Positions 17,187 through 27,598 of a DNA stretch of 64,000 nucleotides are shown in pieces (position 1 is the stretch's first letter; each line of letters starts with the position of its first letter). The notes under the pieces were generated by a model that was not told where the DNA came from, did not search any database, and saw only the letters and a program-made list of their open reading frames with translations. The translations under genes and the position numbers were made by a program. Source of the stretch: Winogradskyella psychrotolerans RS-3 (GTDB lineage: Bacteria; Bacteroidota; Bacteroidia; Flavobacteriales; Flavobacteriaceae); the NCBI RefSeq assembly GCF_000427335.1, contig NZ_ATMR01000081.1:1-64000 (forward strand). Direction: 5' to 3'.

Positions 17187-17861
17187 ATGAAAACAATAAA
17201 TTTTACAATCGTATTATGCCTAACCGCTTTACTATTTACATCATGTAAAGATGAAACAATGAGTAAAGCCAAACAAAACATAGATGAATATACAAGCTAT
17301 GTAGACTCAGTATCAGATTTAAATGGAACCGAAGCCAATTTAAATTGGAAAGAAATTGAAAATGGTTACAGCAATCATAAATCTATGGCGATGCTTAACT
17401 TAAATAATATTAAAAAAAATGAAGCGTTAAAAATTGATATAGATAAAGCTACATCGAAATTTGAAGCGTATAAAGTTCAGATTGAAGAAGAAATGCAACA
17501 ACAAAAAATACAAGATTTACGAATTCAAAAAGACAATTTTAGAATGTCTCTTTTGGGAAAAAATTACATCAACGATGACATGAAGTTTGAATGGATAAAC
17601 AAAAACAATATACTAAGTGTTTACCAAAACTTTGTTGATACTACTGAGGCAAATAAAGACAATTATTCAAGAGAAGACTGGGACGAGATTAAATTGTTAT
17701 ATGAAGCTATAGACACTAGAAAAAATACAGTTGAAAAAGAAGGCCTTTCAAGTTCAGATAATAGAAAAATTGCAGGATTAAAATTAAAGTTTGCACCTAT
17801 GTATACTTTAAATAGAATGGGAGCGAAGTCTGAAGAAAACGCCAATTCAAAAAAGAATTAG
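17187..17861 (+). CDS. Helical lipoprotein, 224 aa
   Basis: The signal peptide ends in the lipobox LLFTSC (Cys about 20). The mature protein is strongly helical and charged, rich in Lys/Glu/Asn/Gln, and probably a coiled-coil protein in the periplasm or on the outer membrane. No catalytic motif is visible. Similar lipoproteins occur behind Lmo0937-type genes in flavobacteria. A strong hairpin follows about 110 bases downstream. Confidence 0.8.
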   Translation: MKTINFTIVLCLTALLFTSCKDETMSKAKQNIDEYTSYVDSVSDLNGTEANLNWKEIENGYSNHKSMAMLNLNNIKKNEALKIDIDKATSKFEAYKVQIEEEMQQQKIQDLRIQKDNFRMSLLGKNYINDDMKFEWINKNNILSVYQNFVDTTEANKDNYSREDWDEIKLLYEAIDTRKNTVEKEGLSSSDNRKIAGLKLKFAPMYTLNRMGAKSEENANSKKN

Positions 17862-17972
17862 TACTATCTTTTTCTACATTGAACAACAGCATAAACCGGT
17901 TCACCTTTAATATCTAGTCCTAAATACTCAGTAGAAATTTTTATCTGCATTCAGGTACAAGAGAGGTACAAC

Positions 17973-18012
17973 AAATATTGAGGCTACATGGCTTTATCTA
18001 GCCTCAATATTT
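17973..18012. terminator. Bidirectional hairpin
   Basis: A perfect 14-bp stem (AAATATTGAGGCTA / TAGCCTCAATATTT) with a 12-base loop lies between two converging genes, the lipoprotein at 17187 and the large reverse gene ending at 18144. It has no long T run. Confidence 0.75.
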
Positions 18013-18143
18013 ATTGATTGAAAATAAACTATACCATTAAAGTTATAGGTTATTGACAAGAGTTACAGGTTGTGAAAGAACTTAAAAATAATTATTTTTA
18101 TTATTTGTTCTTGTCATCATTGCTGAATCTGATTTCTATGTTT

Positions 18144-21100
18144 TTAAAAATCAAAGCCCATTCCAAAAGCTATTCTAATACCATCAGAAGAATTAAAAAC
18201 CCCTAAGTTTGCAGATAGTAAATCCACAGCGTTAACAAAAAATCCACCACCATAAGCGTTATGCCATTTTTCGGAGGTATCATCATCAATCCAAACACGA
18301 CCATAATCGAAGCCTCCATACATGCCTAATTTTATAGGAATTAATTTTGTTTTCATACGATTGAAACTATATCTCAAATCTGTATTTTGATAAAAGGCAT
18401 TCTTCCCCGTAAAACGTTGGTTTCTATAGCCTCTTAGACCATCAAGCCCACCTATTGAAGCCGCTTGGTAGAATTCAAAACCATCTCCAAAATTTAAATG
18501 ACTTTTTAATTTAGTAGCGAAAACCAAACGTCCTGATGGATTTAATTTTCTTGCAAAGGCTATATCAGTTATAAGATATCCAAAATCACGATTGCTGACT
18601 TCTAAATTATCTTTATAACCTGTTTCAATAGAGAAATTCATTCCGTTGGTTGGGTAGGTCTCATTATCGTAGTTAGAGTAGGTGTAACTTGCATTTACAC
18701 CTCCAAAATGCTCTTCGTCAAACACATTACTTGGCAATAAATTATTGTCTGATACAAAACGATTATCACTGTTTTGAATTTCATTTACCTCATAACTAAT
18801 ACCAAAATGAATAAGACTTCCGCGTTTAGAATTCCAGATAAGCTGTGGGCTTAATCGGAAAACTCTAGTTTTTACGCGGTTGTAGTCTAAGCCAAAGTCG
18901 TCATCAGAATTTTCAGTTTCATTTCCGTATCCAAAGAAATTGACACTATAATTCGGACTTTGAAAATGTGCTTGAAATCCAAAATTTAAGCTTCCAATAA
19001 CATTTGCAAACTCACCTTTATAGTTTAATTCATAACCATCGGTTGCAAAATAATAGGCGGCTTTAAGTTGGTGTTGTGATGTAAATGGATTGCGCTCAAA
19101 ACCATAAACAGTATAGGTATTTGTTAAACCTAATTTTAATCCATCGTCTGGGTTCGCACCTAAGGTAGGAATGATTTGATTGACATTATTTTTATTTTTC
19201 GATAATCATACACGTTTGTATTATAATCGTCTGTTAATTTAATTCGCGCCTTTTTAGCTTGTGATAAATCATTTTTCTTCGATTTGTAATCGTATATCAC
19301 AATGTTTTTACCCGATTCAACTTTGTAATCATCATTATTTTGTCCACCAATAAAACGCACTTTAATTTTAGAGATTTTTCCCTCAACTTCAAAGCTATCG
19401 TCATCGTCTAAACCATATATCCAGATTTCTTTAGTTGATTTTGGTTCATAAATTTTATGATGAAAACGATCTTTAATGGTGTCATCTTTTTTACGATATA
19501 GTGAGACCTCGACCTTTCCATTTTCTAAAGCTTTAACATGGATATAGTCATCTTTATTTGTTCCTGTTACAATAGCATATCTACTAATTAGTTTTACATA
19601 TCGATCTGAAATCTTTTGAAGGTTAGCCCGTCTTTCTTTTAAAATCTTTTTAATTTCAATAATAGATTGCGGGTCTACTTCTTTAGGAATATTGTTAAAA
19701 GCGTCATCTATAACAGCATCTGTAATTTGAGATTGAATGAATTGCACTTGTTCATCCCAATCTAACTTACTAGATTCTGGAATAAAGGCTACATCCAATG
19801 AAAAACCTGATACATTAAATCCTTTGACATCTTTTAAATCGTCTTCATATTTTCTAAATTTTCTTGCTGCCGGAATAAGCGTTACGCCAGAGGCAAACAA
19901 AAAGCCATCAGACATTTTAGAAAACGCAAAATCTCTGTCTCTTGGTAAGGGTTTGTAAATTGTTTTGCTGTCGTTTTCAAATACCAACCAACGCCATTGG
20001 TCTTGGTGTCTGTCTGCATCTCCAATGAGCATATCAAACAATCGCGCTTTAATAAATTCTTTTTCGTCTATAATTTTAGATTCGTCACTTAATACATCCT
20101 GCAGCATATCTACTGTGCTCACAATCTCCCCTGTGAAATTTCCTGTTGCTAATTCGTTATGACCATCAGAAGGGTGTTCTTCAAAAAGGTAAAGTTCGTT
20201 TCCGAAACCGTCGTTATAAGCCCCTAAAGCACTTTGTTTTGGGATGTAATATAATTGGGGATTTAAATGGGCTAGATTTATGGCGTTAGATAGTGCTCCT
20301 ACAGCAAAAGGGGCGTATGGATAGGCACCAGCAAAAATATCTTCTAATAAATCTTCGGATGCTGTTTCTGTAAACTGTCCTTCAACATACTGATCCTTAA
20401 AAATAGCAGATTGCATAAATTGGTCTGCTTGCTTTTTCATAGCACGCATTACATAGCGTTTACCGTTTGAAGCCTTTAAATGAAGGGTTTTAGATTGTGT
20501 ACCGCCTCCTTTTCTAAAAGGTTTTAAACCCCCCATCAAGGTATCTAAGTTAGCGACCTTTGCCTTAACATTTGTACTGTATTCATCTCTATAGCGATCT
20601 CCCCATAAGAATTTATAAAAACCTGATTTATCGGTGTCTTCTTTTGAATAAATGGAAGCACTTACAGAATCTGAAGTTATTTCGGCATATTCAGTTTTAG
20701 AAACCTGTTCGGGTTGTTTTATTTGTTTAAAAAACTCGACTTCTTCAGAAGTTGAATTAAAAAACTGAACATCTACAGCCTTATCATTTCCTATATTTAA
20801 TACCGCGTAACCAGGAATAGCATGTCCATAATTATCAGAATTACGGATTCTTAAAGGTGTTGTTTTAGAACCCGAACCACTAACGATTTGAGATACATTA
20901 TCGGACTCCAAATATTGTAAATTATGCTCATGTCCTGATAAGAAAATTACATTTTCGTTTTGTTGCGCCGTAGCAATTAAATTTTTCTTAATTCGTTATA
21001 AAAAGGATTAGAAAAGTCAGCATTTACAATACCAGTAGATGTTCTTAAAATATTTTTTAGAGTTCCAAGAACAGGTATAGGTTTCATGTTTTCCTTTACA

Positions 21101-21807
21101 CCATAACGTCCATTGTGTGGTCCATTACTATACATAGGATGGTGTATGGCAACTAAGGTAACCTTGCCTCTAGCTTTTTTTATTTCACCTCTAAATTCGT
21201 CTAAAAAATCAGCTCTAGTTTTTATTTCGCAATCATCATTAATTGTTGGGTGATTATTCCAGTTGGTAACGTACCAGTGTGAATCTACAATCAGCATAAC
21301 AATATCATCGCTAATGTCTATCTTTTCAATAGGACAGCCGTTTTCTGGTTGAAATGTGTTTTTCCCTAAGGCTTCTTCAACCATTTTTTCTTGTTCCTTT
21401 AGGCCTTTTAAACCGCTGTACCAATCATGGTTTCCTGGGATAAAATAAACACTTCCAGGAAATGTTTTGGCAACGTCTAATTGAAGCTTTAGAGCATGTT
21501 CTGCCGCTTTAATGGCGTTATCGTTTTTTAAAGGGATACCACGTGGATAGATGTTATCTCCTAGAAATAAAAGGAAATCGTCTTTGTCTGCTTTTTCAAA
21601 TTGAGTTTGCAGTTTTAATAATGTTTTTGGTGCTGAGCCATCGTCTTCAGGCTTTCCTACATCTCCAATTAAAAAAACATTGGTGGTGTTTTTATCGATA
21701 TGTTTAATTTCTTTGTCGCTAGCATTAACATTGTGCGCATTATAAGTAGCACAACTACTAATAATTAATCCCATACTAATTAAACCAAATAGTAGTTTTG
21801 CTTTCAT
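18144..21807 (-). CDS. Metallophosphoesterase, kinase-like segment, outer-membrane barrel (two frameshifts)
   Basis: Reconstructed as one lipoprotein of 1221 residues. The N-terminus has a lipobox (IISSC, Cys19). A calcineurin-like phosphoesterase domain carries GDVG, GDN, GNHDW, HHP and GHEHNLQY (about 50-300). The middle (about 400-700) has a GDADRHQDQW motif (about 596-605) and DRDFAF (about 624-629) that resemble the catalytic loop and metal loop of PI3/4-kinase or HipA-like folds, plus a possible ATP-binding strand KRYVMRAMKK (about 450-459). The C-terminal 400 residues are a beta-barrel of the Omp85/surface-antigen type ending in Phe. Two A runs are one base short (plus-strand T at 20982-20986 and 19195-19199). 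Restoring a base at each joins all three pieces and completes the GHEHNLQY motif. It is the last gene of the 18-25 kb operon. Confidence 0.85.
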
Positions 21808-21841
21808 TTTGTTATCTTTTCTTATGCGGTTTGTAAATCTT

Positions 21842-24157
21842 CTATTGTAAAAATATCCGATACTTTTTAAGTTTTCTGTTTATACTTACTCTAAGCGCTT
21901 TCATTCCACTTGCACCTTGAAGTTCTTCTAACTCTACTATTTCGAAATCATTTTCAATATAATTTTTGGCTTGTAAAAACTCGAAATAAGCCAAGTATTC
22001 TTTTTCTATGGCATTGCTAGAATACACTACAGAAAGTTTATGCGGTTGTGTTAAACGCTCGTTTGTATTTTTAATATGGGCTTTATCAATACGTTTTTTA
22101 ATCATTTCGTAACGTACATTATAAGCGCCATCAACATCAAATTGCTTTTCATCTATGCGATAGCGAATTGTAATCGGAATATCATAAGCGAGTATTAAGG
22201 ATGCCACTTCTAATTGCAAAGGGAATTCTTTTTGCTTTTCATAATACATCGCTTCCATTTCGCAAGTGACTTGAAGCTGCCACAAACGTAGGTTGTACAA
22301 AACAGTTGGATGATAGTTTAAATGCTTTGAAATAGATTGTCCTATATATAAGTTGTGTTCAATACCATCTGTTTTGAATTTTTCAAAATAATGTGGAAAT
22401 ATTTCTTGAGCTCTAAGTTGTTGTTGGTCTAAAAATGAAGACAAGGCCTTATTTCCTTTCTCAATAGTAGTATCATAAGCTTTTCGGGCATCATATAAAC
22501 TACTTGTTGCTTTATCAATCGTTTTAAGAAATTCTTCGACATCTTCAACACCTTTAGAATTATTCTGAAAATGTTCGAATAAAGGAAAGAGTTGTTTTTC
22601 GAAAAAGATATTAATTTCTTGTTCTGAATTGGTGTGAAAATTGTCTTCTAATTCAACTAAATAGTTATCAATTTGAAAAATTAATTGTTCGTAAAAAGGC
22701 AGACTTATTTTAATCCTATTTCTAAGGATGTCTTTACTTTTTTCTAATTGCCTTGTGAGGTCAATTCTAATGGCTTCGTTTCTTGCATTTGATGAACCAA
22801 CCACATCGATCTGTCCAAAAAGAGGAACGACATCTTTAAATACAATCTCTTTAAATACTGGATTCTCTCCAAAATTTCGTTCTTGTATGTATTTGCTAGC
22901 TTCTTCTTCAAAACGCCATTGAACAGAAGGATGAATAGCTGTACATTCTTGTTGTATAATGGCACTGATTTCATTTTGATGTTCAGAAAATGTACGTTTA
23001 GAATAGCTTATAATAAATGGCAAAATGGTATCTAACTTTACCATATTAATGGCATTAAGCTGATTGGGTTTAAACGCTGCTAATTCTATAATAAAACCTA
23101 ATTCTCCATTGACAGGAACAGGAATAAGCGCAACACTTTTTAATCCTTTTTTTAATAAAGCATTACTTAGTCTGTTACCACCGCTTCTTTTATGATACGT
23201 TTCTACATTTGAAATAATAATAGGTTTACGATCTTTAAATAGCTGACAATTAATGTGTTCGCAAGCGTATTCATTAATGCTTACATCTTCATCTGCTACA
23301 AGTGTTAACATATTAAAATTTCTATCAAAAGGAGAAATGATTTTATCATGTTCAACACTATAGCTCCCAAGTTGCAAATCGGGATTGTTAAAAATGCGTC
23401 TAATGTCTTCAATTAAATATTGAAAACTTTCATTATTAGGCTCTATTAAATGGGTTTTAAAATCATCTATGCGTTCGTCTAACGAGGTGTCTATAAGATT
23501 TACTATTCCAAAGCCTTCAATGGTCCAAGAATCTTTTGGAAAGTACTTTTCCCAGATTTCAATATTATTTGCGTTACTTAATAATTCATCTAAAATATCA
23601 TCTGTAATTTCAATTGCATTTTCGTTGGGATATATATCTAAGAAATCGGCATTAAAAGCCACGCGATAACGTTTTCTATTGCCGTTTTTATCTATAATAG
23701 ATAGGGTTTTGGGTCTTTCAAAATCGACATTGAATTTGTAATGAATATTTAATATAATAGCATAGGTGAGCAGATCAAAAGAGTCTTCATAATCCTTATA
23801 CAATTCATTAAAAATAGTATCGCTTACTTCTGCATTGCTAATAATATGCTCTAATCTAGAACTGCAATAAAAAACCTCACTTGTATACGGAGTCACTGCA
23901 GCCTTAATTTCGTTTTCAGATAAAGCTGAAGGGAATATATAAGACATTAGCTGATCTACGATGGGCTTATTCTTTAAGAAATCTTCCGTTGTAGTTGATC
24001 CGGATGATAAAACAGGATACTTTTCAAATAATTCTAAAGCTTGCTTCGCTTGTGTTTGAACCGAAGCATTATTGGAGTCTAATAAACCTATAAACTTATC
24101 CTTTAACAAACGTAAAGATATATTTACCTTGAAGGGTCCTGTAGTTTTATTTTTCAT
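21842..24157 (-). CDS. GAF-domain protein, 771 aa
   Basis: A long soluble protein with no signal peptide. A GAF-like region lies around residues 270-400 (with an FDRNFNMLTLVADEDVSI strand pattern and a VALIPVPVNGELGFIIELA strand pair). The rest is mostly helical with no recognised output domain. GAF domains bind cyclic nucleotides or other small ligands. The gene lies between the HD-PycTM gene (16-base gap) and the phosphoesterase-barrel gene (34-base gap) on the same strand, so the three are almost certainly one transcript. I infer it senses or relays a nucleotide signal, without direct evidence. Confidence 0.8.
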   Translation of the reverse strand: MKNKTTGPFKVNISLRLLKDKFIGLLDSNNASVQTQAKQALELFEKYPVLSSGSTTTEDFLKNKPIVDQLMSYIFPSALSENEIKAAVTPYTSEVFYCSSRLEHIISNAEVSDTIFNELYKDYEDSFDLLTYAIILNIHYKFNVDFERPKTLSIIDKNGNRKRYRVAFNADFLDIYPNENAIEITDDILDELLSNANNIEIWEKYFPKDSWTIEGFGIVNLIDTSLDERIDDFKTHLIEPNNESFQYLIEDIRRIFNNPDLQLGSYSVEHDKIISPFDRNFNMLTLVADEDVSINEYACEHINCQLFKDRKPIIISNVETYHKRSGGNRLSNALLKKGLKSVALIPVPVNGELGFIIELAAFKPNQLNAINMVKLDTILPFIISYSKRTFSEHQNEISAIIQQECTAIHPSVQWRFEEEASKYIQERNFGENPVFKEIVFKDVVPLFGQIDVVGSSNARNEAIRIDLTRQLEKSKDILRNRIKISLPFYEQLIFQIDNYLVELEDNFHTNSEQEINIFFEKQLFPLFEHFQNNSKGVEDVEEFLKTIDKATSSLYDARKAYDTTIEKGNKALSSFLDQQQLRAQEIFPHYFEKFKTDGIEHNLYIGQSISKHLNYHPTVLYNLRLWQLQVTCEMEAMYYEKQKEFPLQLEVASLILAYDIPITIRYRIDEKQFDVDGAYNVRYEMIKKRIDKAHIKNTNERLTQPHKLSVVYSSNAIEKEYLAYFEFLQAKNYIENDFEIVELEELQGASGMKALRVSINRKLKKYRIFLQ

Positions 24158-24173
24158 ACATTTTAAATTAATA

Positions 24174-25341
24174 CTATAAAGGCATGTTTATATAATAACT
24201 ATAAATAAATGCTGATGCCGATATAATAATTCCGAACATAAAAACGGTATAAGTGATGCGTAGTAATTTATATTTTCTATTAAGCACCAATCCTAAAAAA
24301 TACAAATCTTTTGTAAGTGAATTGTATAACGTTTCTTCATTATCCATTAAGTAGTCGATTCCCCATTCAAAATCTTGCAAATTCATTTTATGAAAATTTC
24401 CAAAAAAGAGGATGTTGGTTTTTTTCTCCTTAATCATTTCTTTTGTAATAGCTACATTAGATATTTTAGGACGTGTAGACAACACGGATAAAACAACAGA
24501 TGCAACACTAAAAAGCATTAAAATTAAAGTGGGATACACTAAAAATAAATTAGAAGGATTATCTAGTTTTGGTATTAAATTAGATAAAGCAACCGAAATA
24601 ATAATAGCGTTTACAGAAAGCAAGATGTTGGCTTTGGTATCTGCAATGGCACTTAATTCTATATGATTTTTTAATTGTACACGATACATAGTTTCCACAC
24701 CTCTACCAAATCTTGTGCTTTTCTTTTTTTCTTCTTTTTTTTATGAGATATTTTATATATTTTTTTTGAACTTCTAATAGATTAAGTTCCTTTTTAGGCT
24801 GCCAAATTTGTTTAGCCGAATCGGAATAAAACGAATGAGTTTTAAGAAAGTCGAGGTTCTGTTTCATCCATTCTATATCAGAAAGATGATTGCCATTTTT
24901 CGCATTCATTTCTTTAAATAAATTCTCTGAAATATCTAAATAATCATCAGAAGCAATATGGCCGCAATCGGCATCCCTAATTATAGATTCTAGTTTATTA
25001 TTAGGTTTAAGATCAATTTTTGTTGCTAGAATTAATTGCTCAACTAAATTCTGTGTGTCTTCGGGTACATTTTGCTCCTTTAGAAAAGAATGCGCAATCT
25101 TAACGCTTTCTTCTTCATGACCAATATCTGTATAAATGAAACCCGTATCATGAAACCAGCCAGCCAATAACAAGGCCAAAGTCTCCTGTTCGGTGCATTG
25201 TTCTCTGTTGGCTAATTCTGTAATACTAGCAATAACGTTTCTAGTATGAATAGCATTGTGATAATAGTTTGTTGAAGCTAGCTGCTTATTTAGCAGTTCT
25301 GCAACGTATATTTCTACATCGAGTAAGAGCTTTTCTTTCAT
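24174..25341 (-). CDS. HD phosphohydrolase fused to Pycsar-type membrane domain (one frameshift)
   Basis: Reconstructed as 388 residues. Residues 1-200 form an HD domain: HTRNVI, then the HD pair in GWFHDTGF, and further metal ligands (GHEEES, RDADCGH). The rest is the DUF5706/PycTM domain that follows a basic linker. It begins GRGVETMYRVQLKNH and contains LSAIADTKANILLSVNAIIIS, then two membrane helices and a third near the C-terminus. The two frames meet in an A-rich stretch (plus-strand T runs at 24724-24742); removing one A joins them as KYLIKKEEKKKSTRFGRGVE. PycTM is the membrane effector of Pycsar defence systems. No pyrimidine cyclase is in the window. Fused HD-PycTM proteins are seen in Bacteroidota, so this may be a housekeeping signalling form. 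Confidence 0.82.
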
Positions 25342-25628
25342 ATTACAAATTTACATTGTTTTAATAGTCGAATAAAGTGATATTTACTATCATTTTTTAT
25401 AAATGAAGGATAATGAGGTTTGTCTTATGCTTCACTATAAATTTAATTCAAGACATTTTTAACCTCGGAATTATCAATAAAATTAGAGTCTAAATGTGAT
25501 AATTATTTTGTGCTTGCTGATATTTTCGACTTGTATTTAAAAAGTCAAAAGAAGATATAATTTGATATCTTAACATATATAAACAAGAACGTTTTTCTAA
25601 ATTTAGTAGACAATTTAAAACATTTACA

Positions 25629-27020
25629 TCAATCTGTGATGCATAGTTCCATAAAATGGATATAAGTTTGTGTTCCTTTTTCTATAATGCCTTTTGGAAT
25701 CCGTTCGTTGTAGTTATGAATGGTTTCTAGGTATTTACGTTCTAGTTTTATGGGGATTAAGGAATATGCAGGGATGTTGTGTTCTCTAAAAACACTGATA
25801 TCGTTGGAGTTTGGTAATAGCACAGATGCCGTTTTACTTTTAGGATAACTTTTAAGTATAGCGGTATTTAAATGTTTAAAAAAGGAGGTTTTGGTTGAAG
25901 AAATCCCTCCATCTTTCATTTCACTTATAATCTTTATTTCTATAGCTTCATTATCTAACTTAGCTTTTAGATTGTTTATAAACGTTTGAGATGATTCGTC
26001 TGGAAGCAATCTGCAATCTAATGTCGCCATTACTTTGGTTGGTATAGCATTAACTTTTTCATTTTCGTCTTTTATACTTGTCAATGTTATGGTGTTAGAA
26101 AATAAAGACAGCATCAGAGGGTCTTCTTGTAGTTTTTTTAGAATTTCTTTTTTAAACAATTTAGGGTGTTTTAGTGCGTATCCTTTAACGCCACCATTGA
26201 GTTTTCCTAACTGTTTTAGTAAGTTCGTATTTATACTATTGAAAATGACATCAGGTTTATCACTTAATAATTTATTGAGAGCAATCACCATTTCCTTATT
26301 TGCATATTGAAAAGGAGTTACAGCACTATGTCCATTGGTTTTAATTTCGAGACTAAGCTCTAGCCATAATGCTCTTTTTTGAGCCACAGAAATTCCAAAT
26401 AATGCTAAATCTGGTTTAGCCTCAATAAGACCTTTTATTGCAGGAGGCCCTTCTCCTAAAACTACGGCTGCATTTAAATCGTTGAGATAATTATCTACAA
26501 CATATTTAATACCTCCATCGCATTGTGTTTCTTCACAAGAAACAGACAGAAATGTGAAATTATAGTTTAGTGATTTATTTTTATAGCGTTGAGCGATTTC
26601 AATAATACTAAATAGTTGCATTACTGCAGCACCTTTATTATCAAATGCACCACGACCCCAAATCTCTGTATCTGTAATCTTTCCTGAAAAGGGAGGATGT
26701 TCCCAAAGGTCATAATTACCAGCGGGTACAATATCTAAATGATTTAGAAAAATCACATTGGGTTTCTTTTGGTCTAGAGGAAAAATGGACGCCGTAAAAT
26801 TGTAATTACCATTTTCATCTCCCATCTGTTTAATATGCAAGCCATTCTCAATGCATATACGTTTAAGAAACTCACCGGCTTCCAACTCTGAACCACTTGG
26901 TGAATTTATCTGCAAGTACTTGCTTAAGATCTCTTCTATTCCATACGCCTTTTTTTCATAATATATCACAGAGGCTTTTTCAGGGTCTGTTGATCCATAA
27001 GAGTGATGTGGAACAGTCAT
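25629..27020 (-). CDS. M20-family metallo-hydrolase (carboxypeptidase-like)
   Basis: A 463-residue M20 peptidase. Metal-site motifs run in order: FLNHLDIVPAG, WGRGAFDNKGA, SVSCEETQCDGG, GHSAVTP and the last His in NYNERIPKG-type context (LETIHNYNERI). The architecture is like PM20D1/carboxypeptidase S enzymes. The start is ATG 27020 (a GTG lies just before). The N-terminus MTVPHHSYGSTDPE has no signal peptide, where many relatives have one, so a lost or misread N-terminus is possible. It is monocistronic. The substrate is unknown, perhaps peptides or N-acyl amino acids. Confidence 0.88.
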   Translation of the reverse strand: MTVPHHSYGSTDPEKASVIYYEKKAYGIEEILSKYLQINSPSGSELEAGEFLKRICIENGLHIKQMGDENGNYNFTASIFPLDQKKPNVIFLNHLDIVPAGNYDLWEHPPFSGKITDTEIWGRGAFDNKGAAVMQLFSIIEIAQRYKNKSLNYNFTFLSVSCEETQCDGGIKYVVDNYLNDLNAAVVLGEGPPAIKGLIEAKPDLALFGISVAQKRALWLELSLEIKTNGHSAVTPFQYANKEMVIALNKLLSDKPDVIFNSINTNLLKQLGKLNGGVKGYALKHPKLFKKEILKKLQEDPLMLSLFSNTITLTSIKDENEKVNAIPTKVMATLDCRLLPDESSQTFINNLKAKLDNEAIEIKIISEMKDGGISSTKTSFFKHLNTAILKSYPKSKTASVLLPNSNDISVFREHNIPAYSLIPIKLERKYLETIHNYNERIPKGIIEKGTQTYIHFMELCITD

Positions 27021-27023
27021 CAC

Positions 27024-27598
27024 AAATAAAAAATAAATAAAATTTTTCGGGTCAATAAATTACGGATAGAAATTCTAAGATATTGGGATCGAAAACACAT
27101 TTTAAATATTTTTTATCTGGTTGTAAAGCAGAGTAGGTTAGGAATTTGAAATATAAAAAATAATTAAAAAGAAATAGATAAAATAAAGCGTAGTTTTTTG
27201 TAATGCCTAATGTTTTACGAATCGAAGCCTAATAGGCTACTTTGATTATCGCTATCGTAAAAATGTACTAATCCAACTAAGTTATGAGAAATCACGAATG
27301 ACGCCTAAAACCTAAAGTATAAAGCACCAAAATTATAACGGGTGAAGGTTGACTTACAATTGATAATATGTTATAAGTGTTTGTAGTCCTTTGACTTACT
27401 TAGGCTAAGAAATTGGACGTGTCAAAGTTAGCTTCATGTTTTGTAATAATCAGGTCTTCTATGCTAAATTAACTACTGAGTTTTAATATAACATTAGCAA
27501 GGTTAAAATAGCATATATATAAGATAAGCAACTTGTGATGAGATCAAGGTTTTGTTTGGAAATTTGCACTCTAAAATTTAGGGAGTAAAAAGCAATAT
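27024..27598. other. Gene-poor stretch with one 20-bp repeat copy
   Basis: 575 bases with no convincing gene on either strand and no strong hairpin. The only distinct feature is the sequence at 27502-27521, repeated at 29231. The region may hold the remains of an old insertion, but no terminal repeats or transposase fragments are visible. Confidence 0.5.
27502..27521 (+). repeat. 20-bp direct repeat, copy 1
   Basis: GTTAAAATAGCATATATATA, followed 1 base later by GATAA. An exact second copy lies at 29231-29250. The two copies bracket the MFS gene. Confidence 0.7.

Noticed and set aside
24412..24666. Forward open frame opposite the PycTM domain
   Set aside because: Shadow of the reverse-strand gene with no family match. 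The reverse frame has a clear conserved protein.
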